A stretch of 64,000 bases of DNA from the NCBI RefSeq assembly GCF_016595235.1, contig NZ_JAENHL010000008.1, forward strand, positions 826,614 through 890,613, read 5' to 3'. Every line of letters begins with the position of its first letter. Within the stretch, counting starts at the first letter, position 1. The position numbers were made by a program, and so were the translations under genes. Shown piece after piece: positions 1-8,434 of this stretch. Below the pieces are notes generated by a model, which saw only the letters and a program-made list of their open reading frames with translations, was not told the DNA's origin and searched no databases. This stretch comes from Taklimakanibacter albus. GTDB lineage: Bacteria; Pseudomonadota; Alphaproteobacteria; Rhizobiales; Aestuariivirgaceae.

Positions 1-229
1 CGGCGTGGATGACGCGCGAAAGCACGTCGCGGCCGAGTTCGTCGGTGCCGAGCAGATGTGTTGCCGATGGCCCTTTCAGCATCTGGGCGACGTTGAGATC
101 GAAGGGCGAATAAGGCGCCACCCAGGGCGCCAGGATCGCCAGCAGCAAAATCGTGCCGACAATAGCGCCGCCGGTGACGACGAGGCGCCAGCGCCGCCAA
201 TTGAAGGGTTTGCGGATGGCTGTGCTCAT
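1..229 (-). CDS. ABC transporter permease, DppC/OppC type (partial, N-terminal 76 residues)
   Basis: Only the start of this gene lies in the window; it runs off the left edge. Translation of the minus strand from the ATG at 229 gives a short basic N-terminus, one membrane segment (about residues 17-37) and the HLLGTDELGRDVLSR stretch that marks the N-terminal region of DppC/OppC inner-membrane permeases. Its ATG overlaps the stop of the upstream permease gene as ATGA, so the two are translationally coupled. It is the second permease of the peptide-type importer whose binding protein lies at 1478-3046. The substrate cannot be told from sequence. The ATPase genes would be expected beyond the window edge. 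Confidence 0.9.
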   Translation of the reverse strand, partial: MSTAIRKPFNWRRWRLVVTGGAIVGTILLLAILAPWVAPYSPFDLNVAQMLKGPSATHLLGTDELGRDVLSRVIHA

Positions 230-1242
230 TGATGCCTCGTCACCCGGCGTGGATCGAGGCGGCCGACCACGATATCGACGATCAGATTGATGATGAGCAC
301 GACGAGCGTGATGGTGAGCGCGCTCGCCAGCAGCACCGGATAGTCGCGGTTGATGATGCCGACGAGGACGAAGGAGCCGATGCCCGGCAGCAGGAAGATA
401 TCCTCGATCACGACGACTGAGCCGAAGAGGAAGCCGAATTCCACCGCGGCGACATTCACATAAGGCGTCATCGCATTGCGGATGGCATGGCGCATCACCA
501 CGACACCCTCCTTCGCCCCCTTGGCCCGGGCGGTGCGGATATAATCGGAGGACAGAACCTCGATCATCGCCGTGCGCATGATGCGGATGAGAAGCGCGGA
601 GGAGACGATGCCGAGCGACAGCGCGGGCATGATCATCTGCTTCAGGTTCATGACTGGGTTGACGGTGAAGGGCGTGTAGCCGCCGGGCGGCAACAGCCTG
701 AAATGGAGCGTCAGCACCATGACCAGCAGCGTCGCCAGCCAGAAATTGGGCACGGCGCCCAAGAGGCTCGCCAGCAGCGAGATGCCCTTGTCGGCGGCGC
801 GCTGATGGCGCATCGCCGCGAAGGCGCCGAGCGGCAGCGCGATCAGATTGGCGATGATGAAAGCGAAGATCGCAAGCTCGAGCGTCACCGGCAAGCGGCG
901 CAGAAGCTCAGGCCCGACATCGACGCCGTTCTGGAAGCTCTTGCCGAAATCGCCGGTGAAGGTCTTGCCCAGCCATTCGGCATATTGGACGACGAGCGGG
1001 CGGTCGAGCCCGTGTTGCGCCTCGAAACGCGCCAAAGCCTGCGGCGTCGCGTCGATGCCGAGCGCCGAGCGTGCCGCCGAGCCCGGCACAACATTGACGG
1101 CGACGAACAGGATGCTCGACGCGACGATGAGCGTCAGCGCAAAGGCGGCAAGTCGCGAAAGGATCAGGCCGCGCAAGTCAGAGCCCCGGAGTTGGAAAGT
1201 CGCATGAGCAGCGTCGATACACCGGATTTGCGCCGAACTCAC
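226..1242 (-). CDS. ABC transporter permease, DppB/OppB type
   Basis: Inner-membrane permease of a dipeptide/oligopeptide/nickel-type importer (BPD_transp_1 family). It shows the DppB N-terminal pattern: one membrane helix, then a periplasmic segment with GLDRPLVVQYAEWL and GDFGKSF. The cytoplasmic EAA loop (DYIRTARAKGAKE) contacts the ATPase, and the C-terminus ends in DPRR as is usual. The annotated ATG at 1242 gives 338 residues, about 20 longer than typical. A TTG at 1176 (LRGLILSRL) would give the usual DppB N-terminus, so the true start is uncertain. It is followed by the partial permease gene (ATGA overlap) and preceded, after a 235-bp gap holding a palindromic repeat, by the binding-protein gene. 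Confidence 0.92.
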   Translation of the reverse strand: MSSAQIRCIDAAHATFQLRGSDLRGLILSRLAAFALTLIVASSILFVAVNVVPGSAARSALGIDATPQALARFEAQHGLDRPLVVQYAEWLGKTFTGDFGKSFQNGVDVGPELLRRLPVTLELAIFAFIIANLIALPLGAFAAMRHQRAADKGISLLASLLGAVPNFWLATLLVMVLTLHFRLLPPGGYTPFTVNPVMNLKQMIMPALSLGIVSSALLIRIMRTAMIEVLSSDYIRTARAKGAKEGVVVMRHAIRNAMTPYVNVAAVEFGFLFGSVVVIEDIFLLPGIGSFVLVGIINRDYPVLLASALTITLVVLIINLIVDIVVGRLDPRRVTRHQ

Positions 1243-1282
1243 GGATCGAATGAATCATTCTTGTGGCAACTCTATCCTCGTT

Positions 1283-1456
1283 TTCCCTTCGCCCGTTGCG
1301 AAGCAATGGGAGAAGGTGGCCGACCTTGCTCCGCCGAAGCGAAGCCTCGGCTTCGCGAAGGCGAGAGGCCGGATGAGGGCTCTTCCTTACCGACAAAGAG
1401 CCCTCACCCGCCCTGTCGGGGACCCTCTCCCATCCTGCGGACGGGAGAGGGGAAAG
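1283..1456. repeat. Intergenic palindromic repeat element
   Basis: The gap between the binding-protein and DppB genes holds a long imperfect inverted repeat. The outer arms begin tttcccttcgcccg and end cgggagaggggaaa. A perfect 10-bp inner stem (GAGGGCTCTT 1375-1384 with AAGAGCCCTC 1396-1405) caps it. Elements with CCCTCACCCG and TCTCCC motifs are dispersed between genes in many Hyphomicrobiales genomes. In the transcript it would fold into a large hairpin that could uncouple binding-protein from permease expression. That role is inference. Confidence 0.7.
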
Positions 1457-1477
1457 CTTGAGAGATCTCGCTTATTC

Positions 1478-3046
1478 TCACGGTTCGAGCCAGGCGTCCT
1501 TCAGCGTCTTGAGGAAGCCGGTGCGCATCGGCTTGTAGTTCTTGAGCTTGTCGGTATGCGCGGTGAGGATGAGCGAATTGACCAGCGGCACGATCGGCAT
1601 TTCCTCGAGCGACAATTTCTGCTGCTCGGCATAGGCCGCCTTGCGCGCCTCCTGGGTGGCGCCCGACTTGGCCTTGGCGAGCGCCTCGTCCATCGCCTTG
1701 CTGCAGCTCTTCTGGACGTTGATGGCCATGCCGCAGGCATAGTTGTTGGTGACGAAGTCGTCCGGATCGGCCAAGGGCGAGACCCAATACATCGATGTCA
1801 TGTCGAATTTCGACGGGCCCCAGACCTCGTCCCAATAACGCGGGATTTCCATGGTCTTGATCTCGGCCTTGATGCCGATGGCGGCCAGGTTGGCCTGGAT
1901 GATCGGCGCCATGGCGACCATGGCGGGGAAGGACGACGCCATGGTGATCGAGGTCGCGAAGCCGTCGGCATGCCCGGCTTCGGCGAGCAAGGCCTTGGCC
2001 TTCTCCGGATTGGCCTCCGGCGTGAAATAGTCGATGCCGGCGTAACCCCAGCTCCATTCGGGGATGACGCCGCCTTTGAAGGGCACCGCCTGGCCGAAGA
2101 AGACGCCGGCGACGATGGCGCTGCGGTCGATCGCATGCGCGATGGCCTGGCGGACTTTTGGATTATCGAGCGGCGCCACGGTGTTGTTCATCAAGAGCCA
2201 GTAATAGCGGCTGCCTTCCAAGGTCAGGCCCACCAGGCCGGGCGTGGCTGAAACCGTCTGCCAGTCCTTGGGCGGGATCTCGTTGGAGAAGTTGATGTTG
2301 CCCGAGATCACCGCATTGGTGAGCGCGGTGATGTCGGCGATGAGATGGAATTCGAGCGCGTCGACATAGGGCTTGCCCGCCTCGTAGAAGCTCTCGTTGC
2401 GGGTGAACTTCACCATCGAGCGCGGCTCGTAGGACACGAATTTGAACGGCCCGCTGCCGACCGGCTTGGCATTGAGGTCGTGGCCGCCTTCGACCAGCTT
2501 CTTCGGCACGATCGAGGAACCGGGGAAGGCCATATAGACGAGGAACGGACCGGTGGTCTGGGTCAGCTTGAAGGTGACGGTGTGCGGATCGACCACCACC
2601 ACTTCCTTGATGGTCTCGACCTGCGAGCCATAGGAATAGCCGGTGTCCTTGGCGCGCAGACGGTCGAAGGTGAATTTGACGTCCTCGGCGGTCAGGTCCG
2701 AGCCGTCATGGAACTTCACGCCCTTGCGCAGATGGAAGGTGTATTCGAGACCGTCGGCCGACTGCTCGTATTTCTCGGCGAGGTCGGGATAAGGCACGGC
2801 GTCGGGATCGAGCGACATCAAGGTCGAATAGATCTGCTCGATCACCACATGCGACATGCCGGAAGGACCGCGGGCGGGATCGAAACCGGCCGGATCGGCG
2901 GAGAAGCCGAGCTTCAGCGTGCCGCCGCGCGTCGGGTCCTCGGCCATGGCCGGCAGAATCAACGACGGCGAGAGCGCCGCGAGCGCCAGGCCGGCGGCGC
3001 CTGACTTCAGGAATTGCCGGCGTCCGATGGTCATTTTTCTTGTCAT
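1478..3046 (-). CDS. ABC transporter substrate-binding protein, family 5 (Tat-exported)
   Basis: Periplasmic binding protein of the SBP_bac_5 (DppA/OppA) family, 522 residues. The N-terminus carries a twin-arginine signal (GRRQFLKSG, residues 8-16) followed by a hydrophobic stretch ending near PAMA. Family hallmarks follow: the DPARG region, the AEKYEQSADGLEYTFHLRKG block and the KFHDGSDLTAEDV motif. The ATG at 3046 has a GGAGG ribosome-binding site at 3055-3059, which settles the start. It heads the transporter operon 1-3046 and is divergent from an XRE-cupin regulator. The ligand is unknown; peptides, opines and nickel-type ligands are all possible for this family. Confidence 0.93.
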   Translation of the reverse strand: MTRKMTIGRRQFLKSGAAGLALAALSPSLILPAMAEDPTRGGTLKLGFSADPAGFDPARGPSGMSHVVIEQIYSTLMSLDPDAVPYPDLAEKYEQSADGLEYTFHLRKGVKFHDGSDLTAEDVKFTFDRLRAKDTGYSYGSQVETIKEVVVVDPHTVTFKLTQTTGPFLVYMAFPGSSIVPKKLVEGGHDLNAKPVGSGPFKFVSYEPRSMVKFTRNESFYEAGKPYVDALEFHLIADITALTNAVISGNINFSNEIPPKDWQTVSATPGLVGLTLEGSRYYWLLMNNTVAPLDNPKVRQAIAHAIDRSAIVAGVFFGQAVPFKGGVIPEWSWGYAGIDYFTPEANPEKAKALLAEAGHADGFATSITMASSFPAMVAMAPIIQANLAAIGIKAEIKTMEIPRYWDEVWGPSKFDMTSMYWVSPLADPDDFVTNNYACGMAINVQKSCSKAMDEALAKAKSGATQEARKAAYAEQQKLSLEEMPIVPLVNSLILTAHTDKLKNYKPMRTGFLKTLKDAWLEP

Positions 3047-3092
3047 TGTGAAGCCTCCCCAAAACTTGAACGGACTTGAATGAACGGAAAAT

Positions 3093-3107
3093 TTGACCCG
3101 CTGTCAA
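3093..3107. promoter_or_regulatory. Inverted repeat, candidate operator between transporter and XRE-cupin regulator
   Basis: The palindrome TTGAC-CCGCT-GTCAA lies between the divergent binding-protein and regulator genes. Just upstream is the direct repeat cttgaacgg/cttgaatg. The spacing suits a dimeric HTH protein, so the adjacent XRE-cupin regulator is the natural candidate ligand. If the regulator starts at 3080 rather than 3155, this site would be inside its coding sequence. Confidence 0.4.
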
Positions 3108-3154
3108 TCAAAAAGGCGATTGCGGCCGGCGGGACATTCCGCCATCCTGTCTCG

Positions 3155-3760
3155 ATGCTTGCCCATGACAACAAGAGAGACCGTATCGAGGAGCTAGGTG
3201 CCCGCATCCGCCATGCGCGTAAGCTCAAGAAGCTCACCCTCAAGCAGCTGGGTGACAAGGTCGGCTGTTCGGAGAGCCTGTTGTCGAAGATCGAGCGCAA
3301 CCACATCACACCGTCGCTCTCGGTGCTGCTCGGTATCGCCGATGCGCTCGGCACGAATTATGCGGGCCTTTTCGGCGGCAAGAGCCTCGAGCCCGTCACC
3401 CTCTACAACACCGGCGAGCGGCCGGTATTGTTGCTGGGCGCCGGCGCCGGCAAGACGCCGGATGTGATGCTCGAACGCATGGTGCCGGCGGGTGAAACAC
3501 GCACCATCGACGCCAATGTGCATGTCATTCCGCCGGGCGGCGGTTCATCGGGCAGCTATTCGCATGCCGGCGAAGAAGTGGGCTATGTGGTGACGGGCTA
3601 TCTCGAGCTCACCGTCGACGGCCGGGTGCATCTCTTAGGTCCCGGCGGATCGTTCTTCTTCAATTCGAGCCTGCCGCACAGCTACCGGAATGTCGGTACC
3701 GCCGAGGCCCGCGTCGTGTGGATGAATTCGCACAAAGCAAGACTGACCAAGGCTCAATAG
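3155..3760 (+). CDS. XRE-family transcriptional regulator with C-terminal cupin domain
   Basis: A Cro/CI-type helix-turn-helix occupies about residues 8-65, with the pattern KQLGDKVGCSESLLSKIERN followed by TPSLSVLLGIADALG. A cupin_2 barrel forms the C-terminal half (VIPPGGGSSGSYSHAGEEVGYVV and the PHSYRNVG strand). Proteins of this architecture (SutR/PuuR-like) bind small ligands in the cupin and usually regulate neighbouring transport or catabolic genes. The likely target is the divergent peptide-type transporter. I place the start at ATG 3155, close to the HTH. An in-frame ATG at 3080 would add 25 residues and overlap a palindrome. Neither start has a strong Shine-Dalgarno. The 3' end overlaps the convergent pilus tip gene by 7 bp. 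Confidence 0.85.
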   Translation: MLAHDNKRDRIEELGARIRHARKLKKLTLKQLGDKVGCSESLLSKIERNHITPSLSVLLGIADALGTNYAGLFGGKSLEPVTLYNTGERPVLLLGAGAGKTPDVMLERMVPAGETRTIDANVHVIPPGGGSSGSYSHAGEEVGYVVTGYLELTVDGRVHLLGPGGSFFFNSSLPHSYRNVGTAEARVVWMNSHKARLTKAQ

Positions 3761-4740
3761 GTGACCGTCACCGCCACCGTGTCATTGTAGGTGCCGGCCG
3801 GCGGCGTCGCCTGCGGCGGCACACGGCCGTAAACGGTATAATTTTGCGTCAAGCCGGTGCCGGTGCCGGTCGGCATCGTGCCGGCGGTGTCGCCCCAACC
3901 CTGGCTGCGGCCATTGTCCCGATACAGACCGTAGACGATGAAGCTCGAACTTCGAGTCATCCGCCGCGTGGTCGGCGTGAAAGCGCCGACGCCCAGCCCG
4001 ACACTGTAGCCCGTCGACAATGTGCAGGTGACGCGGACCTGGCCGGACTGGTCGATATTGCTGGATAGGAAACCGACACTGCCGAAATTCACGCTCTGCG
4101 TGGTGACCGTGCAGTTCTTGTCGATGACCGCCCTGACGATGAAGTCGGCGGTGGTCGACTGGCTGAGCAATCCGGCGCATCCCAGAAGGCCCAGACCGAT
4201 CGAGATGGTCGTGTCGGGCGAGCCGGTGAAGTTCGACTGATAGGTTCCGGGAGGTGCTGTCTGCTGGCTGCCGGCCAAACGAAAATAAACGTCACGCGAA
4301 ACCGACGCCTGGTTTGTCTGAAGCAACGGCGGCACCGTCACCTGCAGCGTCATCGCCGGCACCGTGCCCAGCGCCGGGAAGGAGGCATGGCCCCACGGCA
4401 CCGTACGGTTCGAATCCTGGAAAATATTGTAGTTGAGAAGATTGCCGCCGGATGCCAGCCGGCGAACACCGGAGGATGAGCCGCCGCTGCCCTGGCCGAT
4501 ATTCGGGCAGATGGTGATGGTGAGAAGCGAGCCAACGAGGCCATCGAGCGAGTTTACCGTACATGTGACGGAGAGCGTTGAGGAGGCATCGACCGACCCG
4601 CCGGTCAGGATGTCGAGGCCCGAAAACACCACCGGCGACACCATGCTGGCGGTGCAGCTCAACGCCTCGGCGCGCGTCGTGGCGGAGACCCAGGTCAGCA
4701 ACGCCAGAATCAGCGACAGCACGAGACGTTTCATAGGCAT
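3754..4740 (-). CDS. Two-domain spore coat U (SCPU) protein, Csu-type pilus tip subunit (CsuE-like)
   Basis: A secreted 328-residue protein with a signal peptide ending near ATTRAEA and two SCPU domains in tandem. The first starts at LSCTASMVSPVVFSG, the second at KNCTVTTQSVNFGSVG and ends in the donor-strand-like terminus YNDTVAVTVTY. Two-domain SCPU proteins at the end of Csu operons are tip adhesins of archaic chaperone-usher pili. The gene is last in the operon. Its ATG at 4740 (or an ATG at 4734 overlapping the usher stop as ATGA) is preceded by GGGAG inside the end of the usher gene, so it is translationally coupled. It converges on the XRE-cupin gene with a 7-bp overlap. Confidence 0.85.
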   Translation of the reverse strand: MPMKRLVLSLILALLTWVSATTRAEALSCTASMVSPVVFSGLDILTGGSVDASSTLSVTCTVNSLDGLVGSLLTITICPNIGQGSGGSSSGVRRLASGGNLLNYNIFQDSNRTVPWGHASFPALGTVPAMTLQVTVPPLLQTNQASVSRDVYFRLAGSQQTAPPGTYQSNFTGSPDTTISIGLGLLGCAGLLSQSTTADFIVRAVIDKNCTVTTQSVNFGSVGFLSSNIDQSGQVRVTCTLSTGYSVGLGVGAFTPTTRRMTRSSSFIVYGLYRDNGRSQGWGDTAGTMPTGTGTGLTQNYTVYGRVPPQATPPAGTYNDTVAVTVTY

Positions 4741-7217
4741 GACACTCCCGATATGAGCTGTTGCTCGCCCGGCCGCTTGCTAAATTCGAATCCGGCACGG
4801 CATTGCGTTCCATCGGCGAGGTCGATGGTCACAGTGTTGGTGGCGGCGAGACCGGTGATGTACGCCTCGCCGTCATAACCGACGACGAACTCCGCCGCGT
4901 TCTCGGTCCGCCCGGCAAGGCCTGCCTCGAGCGGCTGGTTGCGCGCATCGACGAACTGCACCAGCGCCGAAGCGCTCTCCGCCTTGGCGTTGAAGGTGAC
5001 GACGACGCCGGTCTTTTCGGCGGGCCGCACCACACGGCTCGTTTCCGGCACATCGGCATCGACAGGGAGATTCTTGGGGTCGATTGCGATGCTGGTCTTC
5101 TCATAGGCGGTGAGCCTCGGCACGATGACCTTGCCCGAGCTGCCCGACGTCGCGACGGGACGGTTGGCGGCCATCACCTCGACATCAGGCACGCCGACAT
5201 CGACGATGGCGAAGGAATCATCGATCTGGCGCGTCAGGAACAGATCGCCATCGGCGGCGACCACGGCGCCCTCGATCTGCGCCGAAGCGTTGACGGGGTC
5301 GCCATATTGCTGGGCACCGGCCACCAGGCGCGCATGACGCGCGACGTAAGATGCGGCGGCTTGTGTGTTCACCGTGTCGCCTATTGAAGAGCGCAGGCGC
5401 CAGCCATGGCTTCCCTCGACATCCTGATCCGGCTTGATCGCATCGAGGAAGGCCGTGGTATGGCCGGCACTGTGCTCGATGCCGGCGGAGGTCGTGATAT
5501 TTCCGCCCCATTGCATCGACACGCCGGCATAGGCGCCATTGTCTTCCGTATCGTCGATATCGGCATAGGCGGTGACGAAGAAACTGGACTGGGCGAAGAG
5601 CGGGCGGTCATAGGAAAGACTCACGACCTTGGAGTTGCTTTCCTCATCCTCCAGATGCGTGAAGGCCAGATTGAGCGTCGAGGCATCGGTGTCGAAGGCG
5701 AGCGGGACGGCGAGCGAAATCTGGTCAAGGGCCTTTGGCGGGCGCGCCGAGAAGAAGAACTCGGAGTCCTCATCGATATCGGCCGTCACCGAAGCGAGAT
5801 CCTGATAGGTGCCGAAGGTCCGCTGGCTGCGCAGATAGAGCCGCCAGTCGGCGAAGAGCGCGGCGTCGAGCGAGACCGCAACCAGGAAACCGGTGTCGCC
5901 GTCCCACGTGCTCGCCGCGCCCGCCAGACTGCCGACGCCCCAGCCGCCAAGGCCCACCGCAAGACCGGCGCCGCCATTCACAAGCCCCGATCCGACTTCG
6001 CCGTGGCTTTCGAGCGTCACCCGTTCGGTGAGGCCATAACGCAGGCTGGCGCTGGCGACGGGCGCGCCATCGTAGGACTCCGATTCGATGCCGTAGTCGC
6101 GGCGCGCGAACCCCCCTTCGAGCGCATAATCGAAGAGGCCCGGCCGCAGCAGCAGCGCCGAGGCGTAGAAGGCGACCTCGGTCTCGGTCTCCTGTCCGGT
6201 CGTCGTGTCACGCACCACCACCCGGGCGAAGCCGGGGCCGGTGATGGCGGGCAGACCGTCGACCACGAACGGGCCGCTCGGCACGTCGCTGGAATAGCTC
6301 CTGACGCCGTTCAGATAGATGTCGACCGCGGAGGGAACCGCCGCCGAGCCCGCCAGCTCCGGCACCGGGATCGTCACCAGATCCGGCCTGAGGCCAAAAT
6401 TGCGGCGCAGCTGCGCGCCGCCCATGCGGATGGGCCGCGTCCAGGCGAGGCCGCCCGAAATGAAGTCGCCGGCGACATAGGTCGTGAGCGTGTGCGGGTC
6501 GGAGTAGCGCCAGGCGGTGTCGAGGCGCGTCGCATAATCACTGTCCTCGGTGGGATTGCTGCGCGCCGTGAACGAGCTGTCGAGCGTTCCCCAGGAGGTG
6601 AAGAGGCGCAGGTCGAAATAACCGAAGAGACCACTGTAATCCGGCAGGTCCCAATAGTCGGCGCTGTCGAAATTGGCGGTCAGCGTATAGTTCATCAAGG
6701 CGCCGAAGCCGCGCTCGACCTCCTGCGTCTCGTTTTCCCCGCCGCGCTCCGGACCGACCTTACGGGCGATGCGCCGGCGGTCGGCGGCGGTGAAATCGAT
6801 CGACTGGGTGGCCTCGTCATAGGTGTAGGAGACATCCGGCAGGCGCTTCAGGTCGATCATGCCGTCGGCCGCGAGCGCCGCCGGATCGGGAATGAGACCG
6901 AGCTCGCGCAATTCATCGGGGGCGATCGAGAGGGAACCATCGGCGTTCAGCCGGAATGCGCCGATGAGCCCGGTCGAGACGCCGTTGATGAAAGCCTCGA
7001 GCTGCAGCTCCGCCGGTTGCGGCAGCGCAGCGGCAACAGACTCCATATCGGAGGTTTCCATTTCGGGAGCCGCCGCCGTACTCAACTCCGCGTCGACTAC
7101 GGGCAGCCGGTCGCCTTTCGCCGGCTCATCCGAGTGAGCGGCGATCGACAATGAACCTAGCAACCAGAGACCGACGGCGAGAGCTTTATGGAGACGGCTT
7201 GACCAAGCTCGTTCCAT
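4731..7217 (-). CDS. Outer-membrane fimbrial usher (CsuD-like)
   Basis: Outer-membrane assembly platform of a chaperone-usher pilus. After a signal peptide (about residues 1-30, ending near AAHS) come an N-terminal chaperone-binding region (ELQLEAFINGVSTGL), a long beta-barrel, a plug region (VDIYLNGVRSYSSDVPSGPFVVDGLP, then GFARVVVRDTTTGQ) and C-terminal domains ending in a Cys pair (TQCRAGFEF and GVSCL). The ATG at 7217 has GGGAGAAGG about nine bases upstream and is preferred over a TTG at 7247. It overlaps the end of the chaperone gene by 32 bp and the tip gene by 10 bp. At 828 residues it is the usual usher size. Confidence 0.92.
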   Translation of the reverse strand: MERAWSSRLHKALAVGLWLLGSLSIAAHSDEPAKGDRLPVVDAELSTAAAPEMETSDMESVAAALPQPAELQLEAFINGVSTGLIGAFRLNADGSLSIAPDELRELGLIPDPAALAADGMIDLKRLPDVSYTYDEATQSIDFTAADRRRIARKVGPERGGENETQEVERGFGALMNYTLTANFDSADYWDLPDYSGLFGYFDLRLFTSWGTLDSSFTARSNPTEDSDYATRLDTAWRYSDPHTLTTYVAGDFISGGLAWTRPIRMGGAQLRRNFGLRPDLVTIPVPELAGSAAVPSAVDIYLNGVRSYSSDVPSGPFVVDGLPAITGPGFARVVVRDTTTGQETETEVAFYASALLLRPGLFDYALEGGFARRDYGIESESYDGAPVASASLRYGLTERVTLESHGEVGSGLVNGGAGLAVGLGGWGVGSLAGAASTWDGDTGFLVAVSLDAALFADWRLYLRSQRTFGTYQDLASVTADIDEDSEFFFSARPPKALDQISLAVPLAFDTDASTLNLAFTHLEDEESNSKVVSLSYDRPLFAQSSFFVTAYADIDDTEDNGAYAGVSMQWGGNITTSAGIEHSAGHTTAFLDAIKPDQDVEGSHGWRLRSSIGDTVNTQAAASYVARHARLVAGAQQYGDPVNASAQIEGAVVAADGDLFLTRQIDDSFAIVDVGVPDVEVMAANRPVATSGSSGKVIVPRLTAYEKTSIAIDPKNLPVDADVPETSRVVRPAEKTGVVVTFNAKAESASALVQFVDARNQPLEAGLAGRTENAAEFVVGYDGEAYITGLAATNTVTIDLADGTQCRAGFEFSKRPGEQQLISGVSCL

Positions 7218-7914
7218 GGAAGGGTTCGCCTTCTCCCTGTCCTGCAATATCGAGCGCGCTGCCGGGCGCGACCTGACCGGTCACCGGCCAGCTCATGGTG
7301 GAGCGGCCGAGGACATAACCGGCGAGGCCGTCGATCCGGCGCAACAGCTTGCCCGATGCGGTCTTCACCACGAGATTGGTGAGTTTGAACCGGCGGCCGC
7401 CGTCGTTGCGCGCGGTGAGTACTAAACCCTTGCTCGTCTTGACGGCGCTCCAGGCGATCGCCGCCGGCTTCTCGTCGCCGGTGCTGAAGAACACCGGAAT
7501 CGAATGGCGGATCACAAGCGTGACCTGGTTCGCCTTCTTGTCCTTGGGCTCGGGCAATTGGTCGACCAGGAGCCGATAGCTCTCTTCGCCGGTCACCGGG
7601 CGCTTAGTGGTGCGCACGATGCGCACCGTGTAATCCGTACCCGGAGCAACTTTCAGCATGGGCGGGCTCGCCACAACGTCGCGGGTCGGCTCCAGACGAT
7701 CCTGGCCATCGACCTGCACCCAGCGGAACAGGCGCACCTGGACCCGCATCGGCTCTTTGCCCGGCGCCTGGACCGTCAAGGCGGCCGTACTGGCCGGCGC
7801 CTTCTGATCGATCAAGGTCGGCGAGACACTGAGCGTGCCGGCCTCGGCCGTCGTTGCGGCGGCAAGACAACCGAAGACGGCGGCGGCTATTGCCGTTTTG
7901 AGAGAGCTCGGCAT
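7186..7914 (-). CDS. Periplasmic pilus chaperone (CsuC-like, PapD family)
   Basis: A two-domain immunoglobulin-like chaperone that would hold SCPU pilins in the periplasm and deliver them to the usher. It has a signal peptide (MPSSLKTAIAAAVFGCLAA to TAEA), then TLSVSPTLID and the first Ig domain with LEPTRDVVASPPMLKVAPG, SYRLLVDQLP and VIRHSIPVFF, which match archaic CsuC chaperones. The second domain ends GSALDIAGQ. The ATG at 7914 lies 10 bp after the stop of the pilin gene. An in-frame start further upstream would overlap the pilin gene and lacks a signal peptide at its terminus. The gene sits between major pilin and usher, the standard Csu order. Confidence 0.9.
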   Translation of the reverse strand: MPSSLKTAIAAAVFGCLAAATTAEAGTLSVSPTLIDQKAPASTAALTVQAPGKEPMRVQVRLFRWVQVDGQDRLEPTRDVVASPPMLKVAPGTDYTVRIVRTTKRPVTGEESYRLLVDQLPEPKDKKANQVTLVIRHSIPVFFSTGDEKPAAIAWSAVKTSKGLVLTARNDGGRRFKLTNLVVKTASGKLLRRIDGLAGYVLGRSTMSWPVTGQVAPGSALDIAGQGEGEPFHGTSLVKPSP

Positions 7915-7924
7915 GGCGGCCGCG

Positions 7925-8434
7925 TCAGTATGCGATGGAGACCTGCACCGTGTCGCTGTAGCTGCCGGCGACCGGAGTCGTCGCGGCCGGCGGCACGCGG
8001 CCAAAAACGTCAATCGTCTCCTGCGAGCCGGTTCCGGTACGGGAAACGATCTCGCCCACGGTATTGCCCCAGTTCAAGGTGTGCCCGCTGTCGCTGAAGA
8101 GCTTGTAATCGACGGTCGAGCCGGTGGCGGGACCGGTCCCCGCCATCTTGCGGGTCGTCGTGGTGCCGCCGCCGGTGCCGGCATTCAGGCTGATCGTGTA
8201 AGGCGCGCCCGTGGTGCAGGTCACCGAGATGGTGCCGGTGGCGTCGACATTGGCCGACAGCACGCCATGGGAGCCGAATGCCACGGGCGTCGTCGCCCCG
8301 GCCGTGCACTCATTGGTAATGGTGATGGTGACCGTGAGGTTGCTGGTGGCGGGTGATGCCGCCTGCGCCGATCCGGCGAGGCCGATACACGCCAAGACTG
8401 CAAACCCTCCCAAAGCCGGCACGTTTTTACGCAT
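7925..8434 (-). CDS. SCPU-domain major pilin (CsuA/B-like)
   Basis: A 169-residue secreted protein with a signal peptide ending near AQAA and a single SCPU (spore coat U) domain: ITNECTAGATTPVAFGSHG, a second Cys in ISVTCTTG, DYKLFSDSGHTLNWGN and a C-terminal strand SYSDTVQVSIAY. This matches the major subunit of Csu-type pili. The start at 8434 is fixed by the strong ribosome-binding site GGAGGGAGCT immediately upstream; an upstream in-frame ATG at 8461 has none. It is the first gene of the four-gene operon, preceded by an AT-rich 500-bp gap that must contain the promoter. Confidence 0.88.
   Translation of the reverse strand: MRKNVPALGGFAVLACIGLAGSAQAASPATSNLTVTITITNECTAGATTPVAFGSHGVLSANVDATGTISVTCTTGAPYTISLNAGTGGGTTTTRKMAGTGPATGSTVDYKLFSDSGHTLNWGNTVGEIVSRTGTGSQETIDVFGRVPPAATTPVAGSYSDTVQVSIAY

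Noticed and set aside
4407..4417. GGTTCGAATCC, which resembles a tRNA T-loop
   Set aside because: It lies inside the two-domain SCPU gene and no acceptor or anticodon stem can be built around it.
5406..7154. Long plus-strand open frame opposite the usher gene
   Set aside because: The minus strand encodes a full usher with signal peptide, plug and C-terminal Cys pair. The plus-strand frame has a biased Arg/Gly/Glu composition typical of antisense frames in GC-rich DNA, no ribosome-binding site and no family motif.
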